In this document: piece after piece, positions 37,572-45,157 of the stretch
Layout: every line of letters starts with the position of its first letter
Position numbering within the stretch: position 1 is the stretch's first letter
Source: Parendozoicomonas sp. Alg238-R29
GTDB lineage: Bacteria > Pseudomonadota > Gammaproteobacteria > Pseudomonadales > Endozoicomonadaceae
Length of the DNA stretch: 64,000 bases
Direction: 5' to 3'
Assembly: GCF_947331445.1 (NCBI RefSeq)
Contig: NZ_CAMZOG010000003.1
Span: 1 to 64,000, forward strand
The notes under the pieces: model-generated
What the model was told of the DNA's origin: nothing
What the model saw: the letters and a program-made list of their open reading frames with translations, nothing else
Database searches by the model: none
Translations under genes and position numbers: made by a program

Positions 37572-38015
37572 ATGAACACCGCATATTTAAATATCTTTAA
37601 ACGTCTATTCACACTGGTATGTATGGGCTTGGCTCTATCTGGCACGGCGAAAGCTGCAGAAAAGTCATTCGGCGATTACGTAGTTCATTACAACGCCTTT
37701 AACAGTACGTTTCTGCTCCCAAATGTGGCCAAGGCGTACGGCATTGAACGCTCTCCAAAACTTGGATTGATCAACACTTCCGTATTGAAGAACGGCAAGT
37801 CGGTCAAAGCTAAAGTGGCTGTGGAGTCTGCCAACCTTATGGCGCAGAAAAAGAATTTGAAAACCTGGCTGGTTGATGAAGGTGACGCTATGTATTACCT
37901 GTCCTCCTTCAAGTTTACCCATGATGAATTGCTACACTTCACCATCCAGGTGCAGCCTGAGGGCAGCAATCTTCGGGAAACAGTGAAGTTCAGCCAGAAA
38001 TTTTACAAAGACTAG
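37572..38015 (+). CDS. DUF4426 periplasmic protein
   Basis: From the ATG at 37572 the protein has 147 residues, with a Sec signal peptide ending near SGTAKAA. The mature DUF4426 domain begins FGDYVVHYNAFNSTFL and contains LGLINTSVL. The function is unknown. The place between metW and rdgB is conserved in Pseudomonas. Confidence 0.88.
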   Translation: MNTAYLNIFKRLFTLVCMGLALSGTAKAAEKSFGDYVVHYNAFNSTFLLPNVAKAYGIERSPKLGLINTSVLKNGKSVKAKVAVESANLMAQKKNLKTWLVDEGDAMYYLSSFKFTHDELLHFTIQVQPEGSNLRETVKFSQKFYKD

Positions 38016-38041
38016 ACTGCAAAAGCAGTTAAGAGATAAGA

Positions 38042-38644
38042 ATGTCCGAAATCGTTATCGCCACAGGAAACCTTGGCAAGCTTGCTGAATTCAGAGAGAT
38101 GCTGGCACCTCTCGATATCAAAATTTATCCACAGAGTGACTTTCAGGCTGGCAGCGTTGAAGAAACTGGCCTGACTTTTGTCGAGAATGCCATTCTCAAA
38201 GCCCGCCATGCCTCCCGTGTATCCGGTCTGCCAGCTGTTGCCGACGATTCCGGTTTGGAGGTTGATTTCCTGAAAAATGCACCGGGCATTTACTCAGCCC
38301 GCTTTGCTGGTGAAACTGCCACCGATTACGACAATATTGAGAAACTGCTGAAAGAACTTAGCGGTGTACCTACAGAGAAACGCTCTGCTCGCTTTCAGTG
38401 TCTGCTTGTTTACTTACGCCATGCTGATGATCCAACTCCTTTGATCTGCCAGGGAACCTGGGAAGGTTACATTCTGGAAGAGCCCAGAGGCGAACATGGT
38501 TTTGGTTATGACCCGGTGTTCTTTGTTCCAGAAAGTCACTGTGCTTCTGCAGAGCTCGAACCTAAGGAAAAGAATCGTTTGAGCCACCGAGCGAAAGCTA
38601 TGACGCTCCTGCTGAAAAAGCTGGAAGAGCAGAAAACTCAGTGA
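38042..38644 (+). CDS. rdgB: XTP/dITP pyrophosphatase
   Basis: RdgB hydrolyses non-canonical purine triphosphates (XTP, dITP) so that they are not built into DNA. The 200-residue protein has the Ham1 motifs IATGNLGKLAEF, ADDSGLEVD and HGFGYDPVFF, then SHRAKA. Its TGA overlaps the GTG start of hemW, indicating coupling. Confidence 0.96.
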   Translation: MSEIVIATGNLGKLAEFREMLAPLDIKIYPQSDFQAGSVEETGLTFVENAILKARHASRVSGLPAVADDSGLEVDFLKNAPGIYSARFAGETATDYDNIEKLLKELSGVPTEKRSARFQCLLVYLRHADDPTPLICQGTWEGYILEEPRGEHGFGYDPVFFVPESHCASAELEPKEKNRLSHRAKAMTLLLKKLEEQKTQ

Positions 38645-39840
38645 CACTCTTTCCAACTTCCACAGAAATACAAACTCAGGAGCTGCAACTGCCGCCCCTG
38701 AGCCTTTATATCCACGTTCCCTGGTGTATTCGCAAATGCCCCTACTGTGACTTTAACTCCCATCAGGCGGATAAAGCACAAAACAACGAAGGGCATCTTC
38801 CCGAACAACAATATGTTCGAACTTTGCTGAACGATCTGACTCAAGAAGCTGAAATTGTTCAGGGTAGGGAGCTGCACAGCATATTTATTGGTGGTGGAAC
38901 GCCGAGCCTGCTCAGCCCGGAATCATACGAACAGCTGTTCTCTGGTCTTAAAGAACAACTGACGTTCAGCTCAGGCATGGAAATCACCATGGAGGCGAAT
39001 CCGGGCACTTTTGAGCAGGAGCGCTTTAACGGCTTTCGAAATGTTGGCATCAACAGATTGTCTATTGGCATTCAGAGTTTTGACGACAAGTGTCTGAAAG
39101 AGCTTGGCCGTATTCATTCCGGTGACGAAGCCCAGCGAGCCATGGCTATGGCTCGGGCAGCCGGATTCGAGAACATTAATCTAGACCTTATGCACGGTTT
39201 GCCGGGGCAATCAGAAGCGATGGCGATGGATGATCTTGCTAAAGCTATTGCACTTAAACCGGAACATTTGTCGTGGTACCAGCTCACCGTTGAGCCCAAT
39301 ACTGTCTTCTGGACTAAGCCACCCAAACTTCCAGAAGACGACACCCTGTGGTCAATTCAGGAAAACGGTCAAGCTTTTCTTGCCAAACATGGTTACCAAC
39401 AGTACGAAGTTTCCGCTTACAGTCAGGAGGGAAAACAATCCCGTCATAACCTGAACTACTGGCAATTTGGTGACTTTATTGGCATTGGCGCTGGAGCTCA
39501 CGGGAAAATCACCGATCTAACAACCGGAACAATTCGAAGAAACTGGAAAACCCGCCTTCCGGCAGATTATCTCAACCCAGAAAAATCATTTTTAGCAGGT
39601 GAAAGACTTCTTGAAAAAGATGAGCTGCCGCTGGAGTTTATGATGAACGCTCTTCGCTTGCGTAATGGTGTTGCAACAGAACTCTATGAGCAGCGTACTG
39701 GCCTACCACTGAAAGATTTAGAGAGTTCTTTAATTAAACTGCGCAGTCTGGAGTTAATGGTTAACAATCCTGAACGAATTCAGCCATCGGAAAAAGGCAG
39801 CCTTTTCCTTAATGAGCTGTTGGAACACTTTTGCTCTTAA
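38641..39840 (+). CDS. hemW: Radical SAM haem chaperone HemW
   Basis: The 399-residue HemN-like protein starts with GTG. It has the radical SAM cluster motif CIRKCPYC near residue 38 and GGGTPSLL, and lacks the extra N-terminal features of the coproporphyrinogen dehydrogenase HemN. HemW proteins bind haem and deliver it to respiratory enzymes. The 3' end overlaps the convergent EEP-family gene by 32 bases. Confidence 0.93.
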   Translation: MTLFPTSTEIQTQELQLPPLSLYIHVPWCIRKCPYCDFNSHQADKAQNNEGHLPEQQYVRTLLNDLTQEAEIVQGRELHSIFIGGGTPSLLSPESYEQLFSGLKEQLTFSSGMEITMEANPGTFEQERFNGFRNVGINRLSIGIQSFDDKCLKELGRIHSGDEAQRAMAMARAAGFENINLDLMHGLPGQSEAMAMDDLAKAIALKPEHLSWYQLTVEPNTVFWTKPPKLPEDDTLWSIQENGQAFLAKHGYQQYEVSAYSQEGKQSRHNLNYWQFGDFIGIGAGAHGKITDLTTGTIRRNWKTRLPADYLNPEKSFLAGERLLEKDELPLEFMMNALRLRNGVATELYEQRTGLPLKDLESSLIKLRSLELMVNNPERIQPSEKGSLFLNELLEHFCS

Positions 39841-40717
39841 TCGTCAGCTCTTCCGGTAGGTCTATTTCTACCGCTATAGGCAGATGATCAGACTGGGGAA
39901 AGTTCAGAACCGAAAAGGTTTTCGCCCTCAGGCTGGAGCTGAGCAGGATATGATCCAATGACTTGCTTGGTTTCCAGCTTGGGAATGTATGAACATCCAT
40001 AGATGCACTGTGTAGACCTGCTCCGGCAAGGGGAGAATCTCCCAGCAGTTGTCCCGCATGAGTATTCATATCTCCCATAAGAACAACATGCTCATAGCTT
40101 CCCATTAAACGACGTATGTAAGACAGTTGAATATCCCGCCCATGCTTATTCAAAGCAAGATGCATCACCACAACAAGCAGAGGGTTGTTTTCTCCCAGTT
40201 CCAGAGCAATAGCGCCACGTCCGGGAATCAGTCCGGGTAATTTATGATCTTCCAGTTGTTCGGGCCGGACACGGGTCAATATTCCATTACTGTGTTTGGC
40301 AATATGCCCCAGATCGCGATTGAGTTGCTGATACCACCAGGGAAAGTTTCCTCTATGGGCGAGGTATTCAATCTGATTGATAAACCCGCTGCGAAGACTC
40401 CCACCATCTGCTTCCTGTAGTGCAACAAAATCATAGTCGAAAACAAGTCGGGCTATACGGTCGAGGTTCTTTTGGCGCGCGAAAGACGGAAAAACATGCT
40501 GCCAGCTGCGGGTGACATAATGGCCATACTGCTGAGTGGTAATGCCTACCTGAATATTAAAACTCAATAACCGAAGAGTGCTCAGTTCTTTCAAACCTTC
40601 GCCTTCATCGTGAAACAGGGAGGTTGCAACATCCTCCCGAGTAAAACCTCGTCCACGGCTATAACTGCGTTCATGAATATGCCGGGTTATGAAACCCTGA
40701 ACCGTTTTCAACGGCAT
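39809..40717 (-). CDS. Endonuclease/exonuclease/phosphatase family protein
   Basis: The 302-residue protein has the EEP fold: LLSFNIQVG, then VALQEADGG (metal-binding Glu), HSNGILTR, VVVMHLALN, VLMGDMNTH and QSDHLPI with the catalytic Asp-His pair. The substrate could be DNA, phospholipid or a phosphate ester. There is no clear signal peptide. In P. aeruginosa a homologous gene also precedes dsbA. Confidence 0.9.
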   Translation of the reverse strand: MPLKTVQGFITRHIHERSYSRGRGFTREDVATSLFHDEGEGLKELSTLRLLSFNIQVGITTQQYGHYVTRSWQHVFPSFARQKNLDRIARLVFDYDFVALQEADGGSLRSGFINQIEYLAHRGNFPWWYQQLNRDLGHIAKHSNGILTRVRPEQLEDHKLPGLIPGRGAIALELGENNPLLVVVMHLALNKHGRDIQLSYIRRLMGSYEHVVLMGDMNTHAGQLLGDSPLAGAGLHSASMDVHTFPSWKPSKSLDHILLSSSLRAKTFSVLNFPQSDHLPIAVEIDLPEELTIKSKSVPTAH

Positions 40718-40761
40718 AAATCACACGGCCTTGGTGTCGCTCGTATCCGACACCTGTCATT

Positions 40762-41430
40762 TTATTTGGCTACAGGAACAGCTTTCTTTTCTGCGACAGC
40801 TTTCTCTGCCCTGATTTTCTCAATCAGAAAATCAGAAATCTTTAACATATTCTCCAAACCACCAGCCATGGCAGGATCAACAACATAACGATTGTCCACA
40901 ATTATGGCTGGCACTCCCATAAGCTGGGCTCCCCGGGTAATAGCACTGGCTTTTTGCGCCTGATTTCGGATCCCGAATGAATCATATATACGCCCAAAAT
41001 CAGCTTCTTTCACCCCAAATCTTTGTTTCAGGAATTCGGCTATATCTTTCTCTTTATCCAGCCGCTTGCCCTGCTTCTGTACTGCGTCAAAAATCACAAA
41101 GTGCGCTTGTTCCAGCAAGTTCATCTCTTCAAGGGCATAAAATAACTGCGCATGAGCCTGCCAGGGCTTTCCAAATATGACTGGAATTTCAGCGGTTTCC
41201 ACATCCTTTCCAAGACCCTTTTTCCAGCCCTCCTGTATCTTTGCCAGATCAAAACAGTGTGGACAGCCGTACCAAAACACTGTTTCCACCTCAATTTTTC
41301 CCAGAATTCCGACAACAGGTAATGGCTGTTTAAGACGTTTGTAATCAACGCCTTCGCGATACCCAGCGGGAGCCGCCAGCAAAGGTAAACTTAATAAAGC
41401 CAGAAAAATTACAGGCAGCAGTCTTGGCAT
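40762..41430 (-). CDS. dsbA: Thiol:disulfide interchange protein DsbA
   Basis: The start at 41430 (MPRLLPVIFLALLSL) follows GGGGGAA and gives a clean signal peptide. The 222-residue precursor has a thioredoxin fold with an inserted helical domain, active site CPHC, and the cis-proline loop GVPAII. DsbA oxidises cysteine pairs in periplasmic proteins, including pilins and c-type cytochromes encoded nearby. The C-terminus has a short Lys/Ala-rich extension. Confidence 0.94.
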   Translation of the reverse strand: MPRLLPVIFLALLSLPLLAAPAGYREGVDYKRLKQPLPVVGILGKIEVETVFWYGCPHCFDLAKIQEGWKKGLGKDVETAEIPVIFGKPWQAHAQLFYALEEMNLLEQAHFVIFDAVQKQGKRLDKEKDIAEFLKQRFGVKEADFGRIYDSFGIRNQAQKASAITRGAQLMGVPAIIVDNRYVVDPAMAGGLENMLKISDFLIEKIRAEKAVAEKKAVPVAK

Positions 41431-41562
41431 TCTTTCCCCCAATGAAGAACAAAACACAGAAGCGATTCCGGTTATTTTAAATTAGCAGGAAAACGTAGAT
41501 TTGATGGAGGAGAAAGAGGGGGAGATGTGGCGAAGCCTGAACAGGCTCCGCCGCAAAGAGAA

Positions 41563-42168
41563 TTAACGCAACCCGCTGATATAGCTGCTCAGAGCATCAA
41601 CCTGCTTGTTACTGAGCTTTTCTGCGATATCTCGCATGATCCGTGTATCACCATCATTTACGCGATCACCTTCACGGAAGTCACGCAGCTGCTTCGCCAG
41701 GTAAGCAGGGTGCTGGCCAGCAAGCATTGGGAATTTCGCTAAAGAGTTACCCTTGCCAGTTGGCGCATGACAGGCAGTACAGGCTGGAATGCCTTTCTCA
41801 ACATCACCGCCACGATAGAGCTGTTCGCCAACAGCAACAGAAGACTCTCTAGCTACACCGAGAGGAGCAGCCTGGCTGGCATAAAAGGCTGAGATATCGG
41901 CAATATCCTGATCGCTCAGGTTATCAACCATACCGGTCATCTCCACAACCTTGCGCTCGCCACTCTTAATATCGGAAATCTGCTTAATCAGATAGCCTTC
42001 ACCCTGCCCGGCAAGGCTGGGAAAGTTTGGCGCAATACTTACCCCAGTTGCACCATGACAGGCTGTACATACGGCTATTTTAGCTTTACCGGCTGTAGCG
42101 TCCCCAGCAGCCGCAGCGTAGCCAGTCCACCCCAGACCTACCAGCAAACAAACAATAAACTTTTTCAT
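41563..42168 (-). CDS. Dihaem cytochrome c4
   Basis: The precursor has about 201 residues with a Sec signal peptide ending near YAAAAG. It has two c-type haem sites, CTACHG near residue 37 and CTACHA near 133, each in a repeated c4 domain (PNFPSLAGQ; KFPMLAGQ). Cytochrome c4 donates electrons to terminal oxidases. A GTG six bases upstream is an alternative start. Confidence 0.93.
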   Translation of the reverse strand: MKKFIVCLLVGLGWTGYAAAAGDATAGKAKIAVCTACHGATGVSIAPNFPSLAGQGEGYLIKQISDIKSGERKVVEMTGMVDNLSDQDIADISAFYASQAAPLGVARESSVAVGEQLYRGGDVEKGIPACTACHAPTGKGNSLAKFPMLAGQHPAYLAKQLRDFREGDRVNDGDTRIMRDIAEKLSNKQVDALSSYISGLR

Positions 42169-42222
42169 CAACACAACCCGGCTCCGGTTATTTTTTATCC
42201 GATTTTTCTTGCTCAGCTCGGT

Positions 42223-42528
42223 TTACTGAGAGCTGGACATATAGCTTATGACCGCTTGGTAATCTTCAGGGCTACAGTCCATACACATTCCCCGTGGCGG
42301 CATAGCCCCAACCCCTTTGATGACACTTTGAACGAGAGTATCCATGCCCTTTTTCAGCCTTGGCTCCCAGTTCTCGGCATTGCCTTTGCGCGGAGCATTG
42401 GCGATTCCTGCATCATGACAAACTCGGCAAGATGTCTGGTAAATCTGTTCCGGCGCTTTTTGCGCCATCCCCGTTTGGGCTGCAAGAAGAGCCGCAAGGA
42501 AAAAGGTCGTTCTCGTTATTATCTTCAT
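42223..42528 (-). CDS. Cytochrome c5 family protein
   Basis: The start at 42528 (MKIITRTTFFLAALL) gives a signal peptide; the longer frame upstream is unlikely. The mature part of about 80 residues has one haem site CRVCH and the c5-type MPPRGMCMDCSPEDY with a cysteine pair and methionine ligand. It lies upstream of cytochrome c4 on the same strand, with 54 bases between them. Confidence 0.9.
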   Translation of the reverse strand: MKIITRTTFFLAALLAAQTGMAQKAPEQIYQTSCRVCHDAGIANAPRKGNAENWEPRLKKGMDTLVQSVIKGVGAMPPRGMCMDCSPEDYQAVISYMSSSQ

Positions 42529-42759
42529 AGGAGCCTCACCAGGCCTCCGATGTTTCAACCACCGGCAACTCTGTTGCCACAGGCCGTAACACTCATGAGG
42601 CAGGCATTTTTCTTTATTTATCATGCACTTCTTCGTGCAGAGAGCTGTTTTTATATACCAGCTCGCACTAAGGCTGGGTCATTATATACTATGCACTCTG
42701 TAAATCTGAACTCGGCTGTTCGTAGAAACGCCAGAAAACACTGAGAAAAGAGCTATTTA

Positions 42760-43425
42760 ATGCCAAAAACCACCACCTCCCTCAACTATCGCACGGCCAG
42801 TTTCCTGATCAGCGCCGCGCGTCTGGACCAGTGTCCGCCGGCTACAGCCAGGGAGGTTGCCTTTGCCGGACGCTCTAATGCCGGTAAGTCGAGTGCACTG
42901 AACGCCCTGACTGGTTCCAACAAACTGGCCAGAACCAGTAAAACGCCTGGCCGTACACAGTTGCTAAATTTTTTTGAAGTTGACGAAGAACATCGCCTTG
43001 TAGACTTACCTGGCTACGGATACGCAAAAGTTCCTGAAAAGATGAAGCTGGAATGGCAAAAGCATCTAGGAGCTTACCTTGAGCAGCGTGAATGTCTGGT
43101 TGGGGTGGTGCTCTTAATTGATATTCGTCACCCATTGAAAGAGTTTGACCAGATGATGATCGACTGGTCTATTTCCAGCGAGATGCCTCTGCACATCCTT
43201 TTAACCAAGAGTGACAAACTCAAATATGGCGCTGCAAAAGCAGCCCTGCAGAAGTTACGAAATCACCTTAAGGACCATCAGGATCTGATTACTCTACAAA
43301 TGTTCTCATCTCTGAAGAAAAGCGGCGTAGATGAACTTTCAGCTCGTCTTGATAGCTGGCTCTGTCAGGAGTTTGAACAAGAGGAAGAGTTCGTTGAAGC
43401 TGAAACTGGGAATGTAACAGACTAA
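42760..43425 (+). CDS. engB: Ribosome biogenesis GTPase EngB (YsxC)
   Basis: EngB is needed for assembly of the 50S subunit. The 221-residue protein has G1 [12 protein letters not shown]2/G3 [11 protein letters not shown] and DLPGYGYA, and G4 LTKSDKL. It is divergent from the cytochromes. Its 3' side adjoins the ErsA-like small RNA gene on the opposite strand, matching the P. aeruginosa order. Confidence 0.96.
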   Translation: MPKTTTSLNYRTASFLISAARLDQCPPATAREVAFAGRSNAGKSSALNALTGSNKLARTSKTPGRTQLLNFFEVDEEHRLVDLPGYGYAKVPEKMKLEWQKHLGAYLEQRECLVGVVLLIDIRHPLKEFDQMMIDWSISSEMPLHILLTKSDKLKYGAAKAALQKLRNHLKDHQDLITLQMFSSLKKSGVDELSARLDSWLCQEFEQEEEFVEAETGNVTD

Positions 43426-43468
43426 GACTAAAGATCTAGATCTTAGAAAATACTCTAAAAAAACGGGC

Positions 43469-43597
43469 AAAAAAAACTCCGGCATCTTGGGGGAGGGATG
43501 GCCGGAGTTAAGTCTTCTTTTTTACCCCCAGAGCACACACTTCTCTGAAGGTACAACACCAAACACACAAGGAGTTTCAAGCATTCTCTCAACGCTC
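43469..43597 (-). ncRNA. ersA: ErsA-like small regulatory RNA
   Basis: The predicted transcript of about 129 nt runs on the minus strand from near 43597 to a strong intrinsic terminator. The terminator stem is 12 bp with one bulge (plus strand 43475-43509), followed on the minus strand by eight U. The terminator loop exposes a C-rich stretch (CCCTCCCCC on the minus strand) able to pair with ribosome-binding sites. A sigma-E type promoter lies just upstream. In P. aeruginosa ErsA (132 nt) is transcribed by AlgU (sigma 22) from the engB-polA interval, the place Spot 42 occupies in enteric bacteria. Location, promoter type, length and terminator all agree; sequence similarity was not checked. 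Confidence 0.65.
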
Positions 43598-43602
43598 ATA
43601 TA

Positions 43603-43630
43603 CTCTGACCATGATGTTAGGAAAAAGTTC
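43603..43630 (-). promoter_or_regulatory. Sigma-E/AlgU-type promoter of the small RNA
   Basis: On the minus strand GAACTT (43630-43625) is followed by exactly 16 bases and TCAGAG (43608-43603). This matches the extracytoplasmic sigma-E consensus GAACTT-N16-TCTGA with one difference in the -10. Transcription should start near 43597. The -35 is also part of an A/T-rich inverted repeat (GGAAAAAGTTC / GAACTTTTTTCC). Confidence 0.65.
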
Positions 43631-43689
43631 ATTTTTTTTAGAACTTTTTTCCAAAAACATGGCAACCCCTTGGATATGAAGGACTCCAA

Positions 43690-45054
43690 CTAGTTCCCAG
43701 AACCCGATCCTCCATACTCTAGCCCTAAATAAAGAAACATTCGGGCTACAAAACTTTTCAGAGCCTCAAAGGCAACCTTTGGCTTCCCTCTCTCCCGCCC
43801 GGGAATCTGGTGGGCTCCCAACTGTGCCAATGCGATCTTTATGTCATCCATATAATGGTCCGATGTATTCAGCCACATCTCGGGAATCGCCACATCGGAA
43901 GTATGGTTACGATCAACCAATAAATAGCCTTTCTCTCCTGTAGAAAAAACAGCCATACGTCCTTCAGGAGCCACTGCTCCCGAAAGAGGTACGATGCTAA
44001 CAGGCTGACGAACCTGCCTCTGGGAAACAAATGCAGAAAGAGCACCAAGCACTGGTTCAGTAAGAGGGAAAATTAAAGCATCAAAACCCAGCTGCCACCC
44101 CTCTGGCCATTCTCTATTGATAAGCCACTCTGTCAGCCATACAGGTTCAATTACACTCTCTTCCTGAATGTCAAGTGGCAGTTCAGTTTCTGACAACATA
44201 CGATCATGTCGCCACAACTGTACAAACATCGCGTGCCGGTTGCTGGCAGGGCGGAGGCGAACCGAAGTAATACGTTCATTGCGGCAGTTCAGCAAAAGAT
44301 TAATCCAACTGGCCTCAAGGGTATTTGGCAAATCGGGAGCAGGATTATGTTGATCAATATAAATCACCAGTTCACCGTGCTTTCGACTGCCACTTCCTGA
44401 TACTCTCAAAACCAGCTCTATAAACTGATCCAGATTTTCCGATGCAAAATGTATCTGACGACGGCCTTCATACTGTGTTCCCATCTGAGCCCGAAGATCT
44501 TTCCAGTGCACTCCCAGAAGAGACGCATGACCAACAGGAAACCAAGTCATCTGGCGCCACCAGGACCATTGATGCCCTGATGCGTAATAGTTCAGGGCAT
44601 TTGTTCCGCTCCGCAAAGCCCAATCCCAGCCGTTATGGGACTGGGCATAATCCACGGCAGTTTGCATACCGAAAGAAACAAAAGGTCGACTGGCATTGCC
44701 AAACGTGTTGATCAGCCCCTGACCAACCAGAAACATAAGAACAAGCGAAGCAATACCCAGAGACTCTTCTTCCCCAAGACGAACAACAGAGTCCTGCACA
44801 GTCCAGGGGTGATCGGCGAACTCATACCGTTTGTTAAAGGGGAGACGGTTCAAAATAAGGTTTTCACCGCAAATACCGCCTCCACAAAAATACTCCGAAG
44901 AAGAAATATCCGCAGGGTTTCTGTTCTTCGTCGACGCATGTAGAGGAGTGCTGTTTGCTAACCCGGGGAAAATAAGAATAAAAAAACAAAGTGGCAAAAA
45001 ACAAAGTGGCAGCCATCGGAGCCATTTCTGGTCAGGAACTTTTAAACCCGGCAT
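43690..45054 (-). CDS. Putative exported or membrane-anchored orphan protein
   Basis: The 454-residue protein starts at an ATG with AAGGAG upstream. It has an N-terminal hydrophobic segment (about 14-35; a signal peptide or anchor) and a second hydrophobic stretch (near 100-115). The rest is a soluble region with many Trp residues and paired cysteines (CGGGIC near 57). No family was recognised. In Pseudomonas no gene lies between ersA and polA, so this is an insertion. It is preceded by the polA terminator and should have its own promoter at 45055-45110. Confidence 0.7.
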   Translation of the reverse strand: MPGLKVPDQKWLRWLPLCFLPLCFFILIFPGLANSTPLHASTKNRNPADISSSEYFCGGGICGENLILNRLPFNKRYEFADHPWTVQDSVVRLGEEESLGIASLVLMFLVGQGLINTFGNASRPFVSFGMQTAVDYAQSHNGWDWALRSGTNALNYYASGHQWSWWRQMTWFPVGHASLLGVHWKDLRAQMGTQYEGRRQIHFASENLDQFIELVLRVSGSGSRKHGELVIYIDQHNPAPDLPNTLEASWINLLLNCRNERITSVRLRPASNRHAMFVQLWRHDRMLSETELPLDIQEESVIEPVWLTEWLINREWPEGWQLGFDALIFPLTEPVLGALSAFVSQRQVRQPVSIVPLSGAVAPEGRMAVFSTGEKGYLLVDRNHTSDVAIPEMWLNTSDHYMDDIKIALAQLGAHQIPGRERGKPKVAFEALKSFVARMFLYLGLEYGGSGSGN

Positions 45055-45110
45055 GTCACTACTCCTTCAGCGAAAGGGGCAAAAGTATAGTGAAAATAAA
45101 AGAGTGGATT

Positions 45111-45143
45111 CACAAAAGAACCCCGAAAGCACTGCTCCCGGGG
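45111..45143 (-). terminator. Terminator of polA
   Basis: On the minus strand, CCCCG pairs with CGGGG around an inner AGC/GCT pair and a small loop (45121-45143), followed by TTCTTTTG. It lies 15 bases after the polA stop. Confidence 0.75.
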
Positions 45144-45157
45144 CTTACAGAGGGAAC

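Noticed and set aside
43475..43520. The hairpin as a simple terminator of engB
   Set aside because: The eight-base U-tract directly adjoining the stem is on the minus strand. On the plus strand the T-run begins several bases away, so it can at best be a weak terminator for engB.
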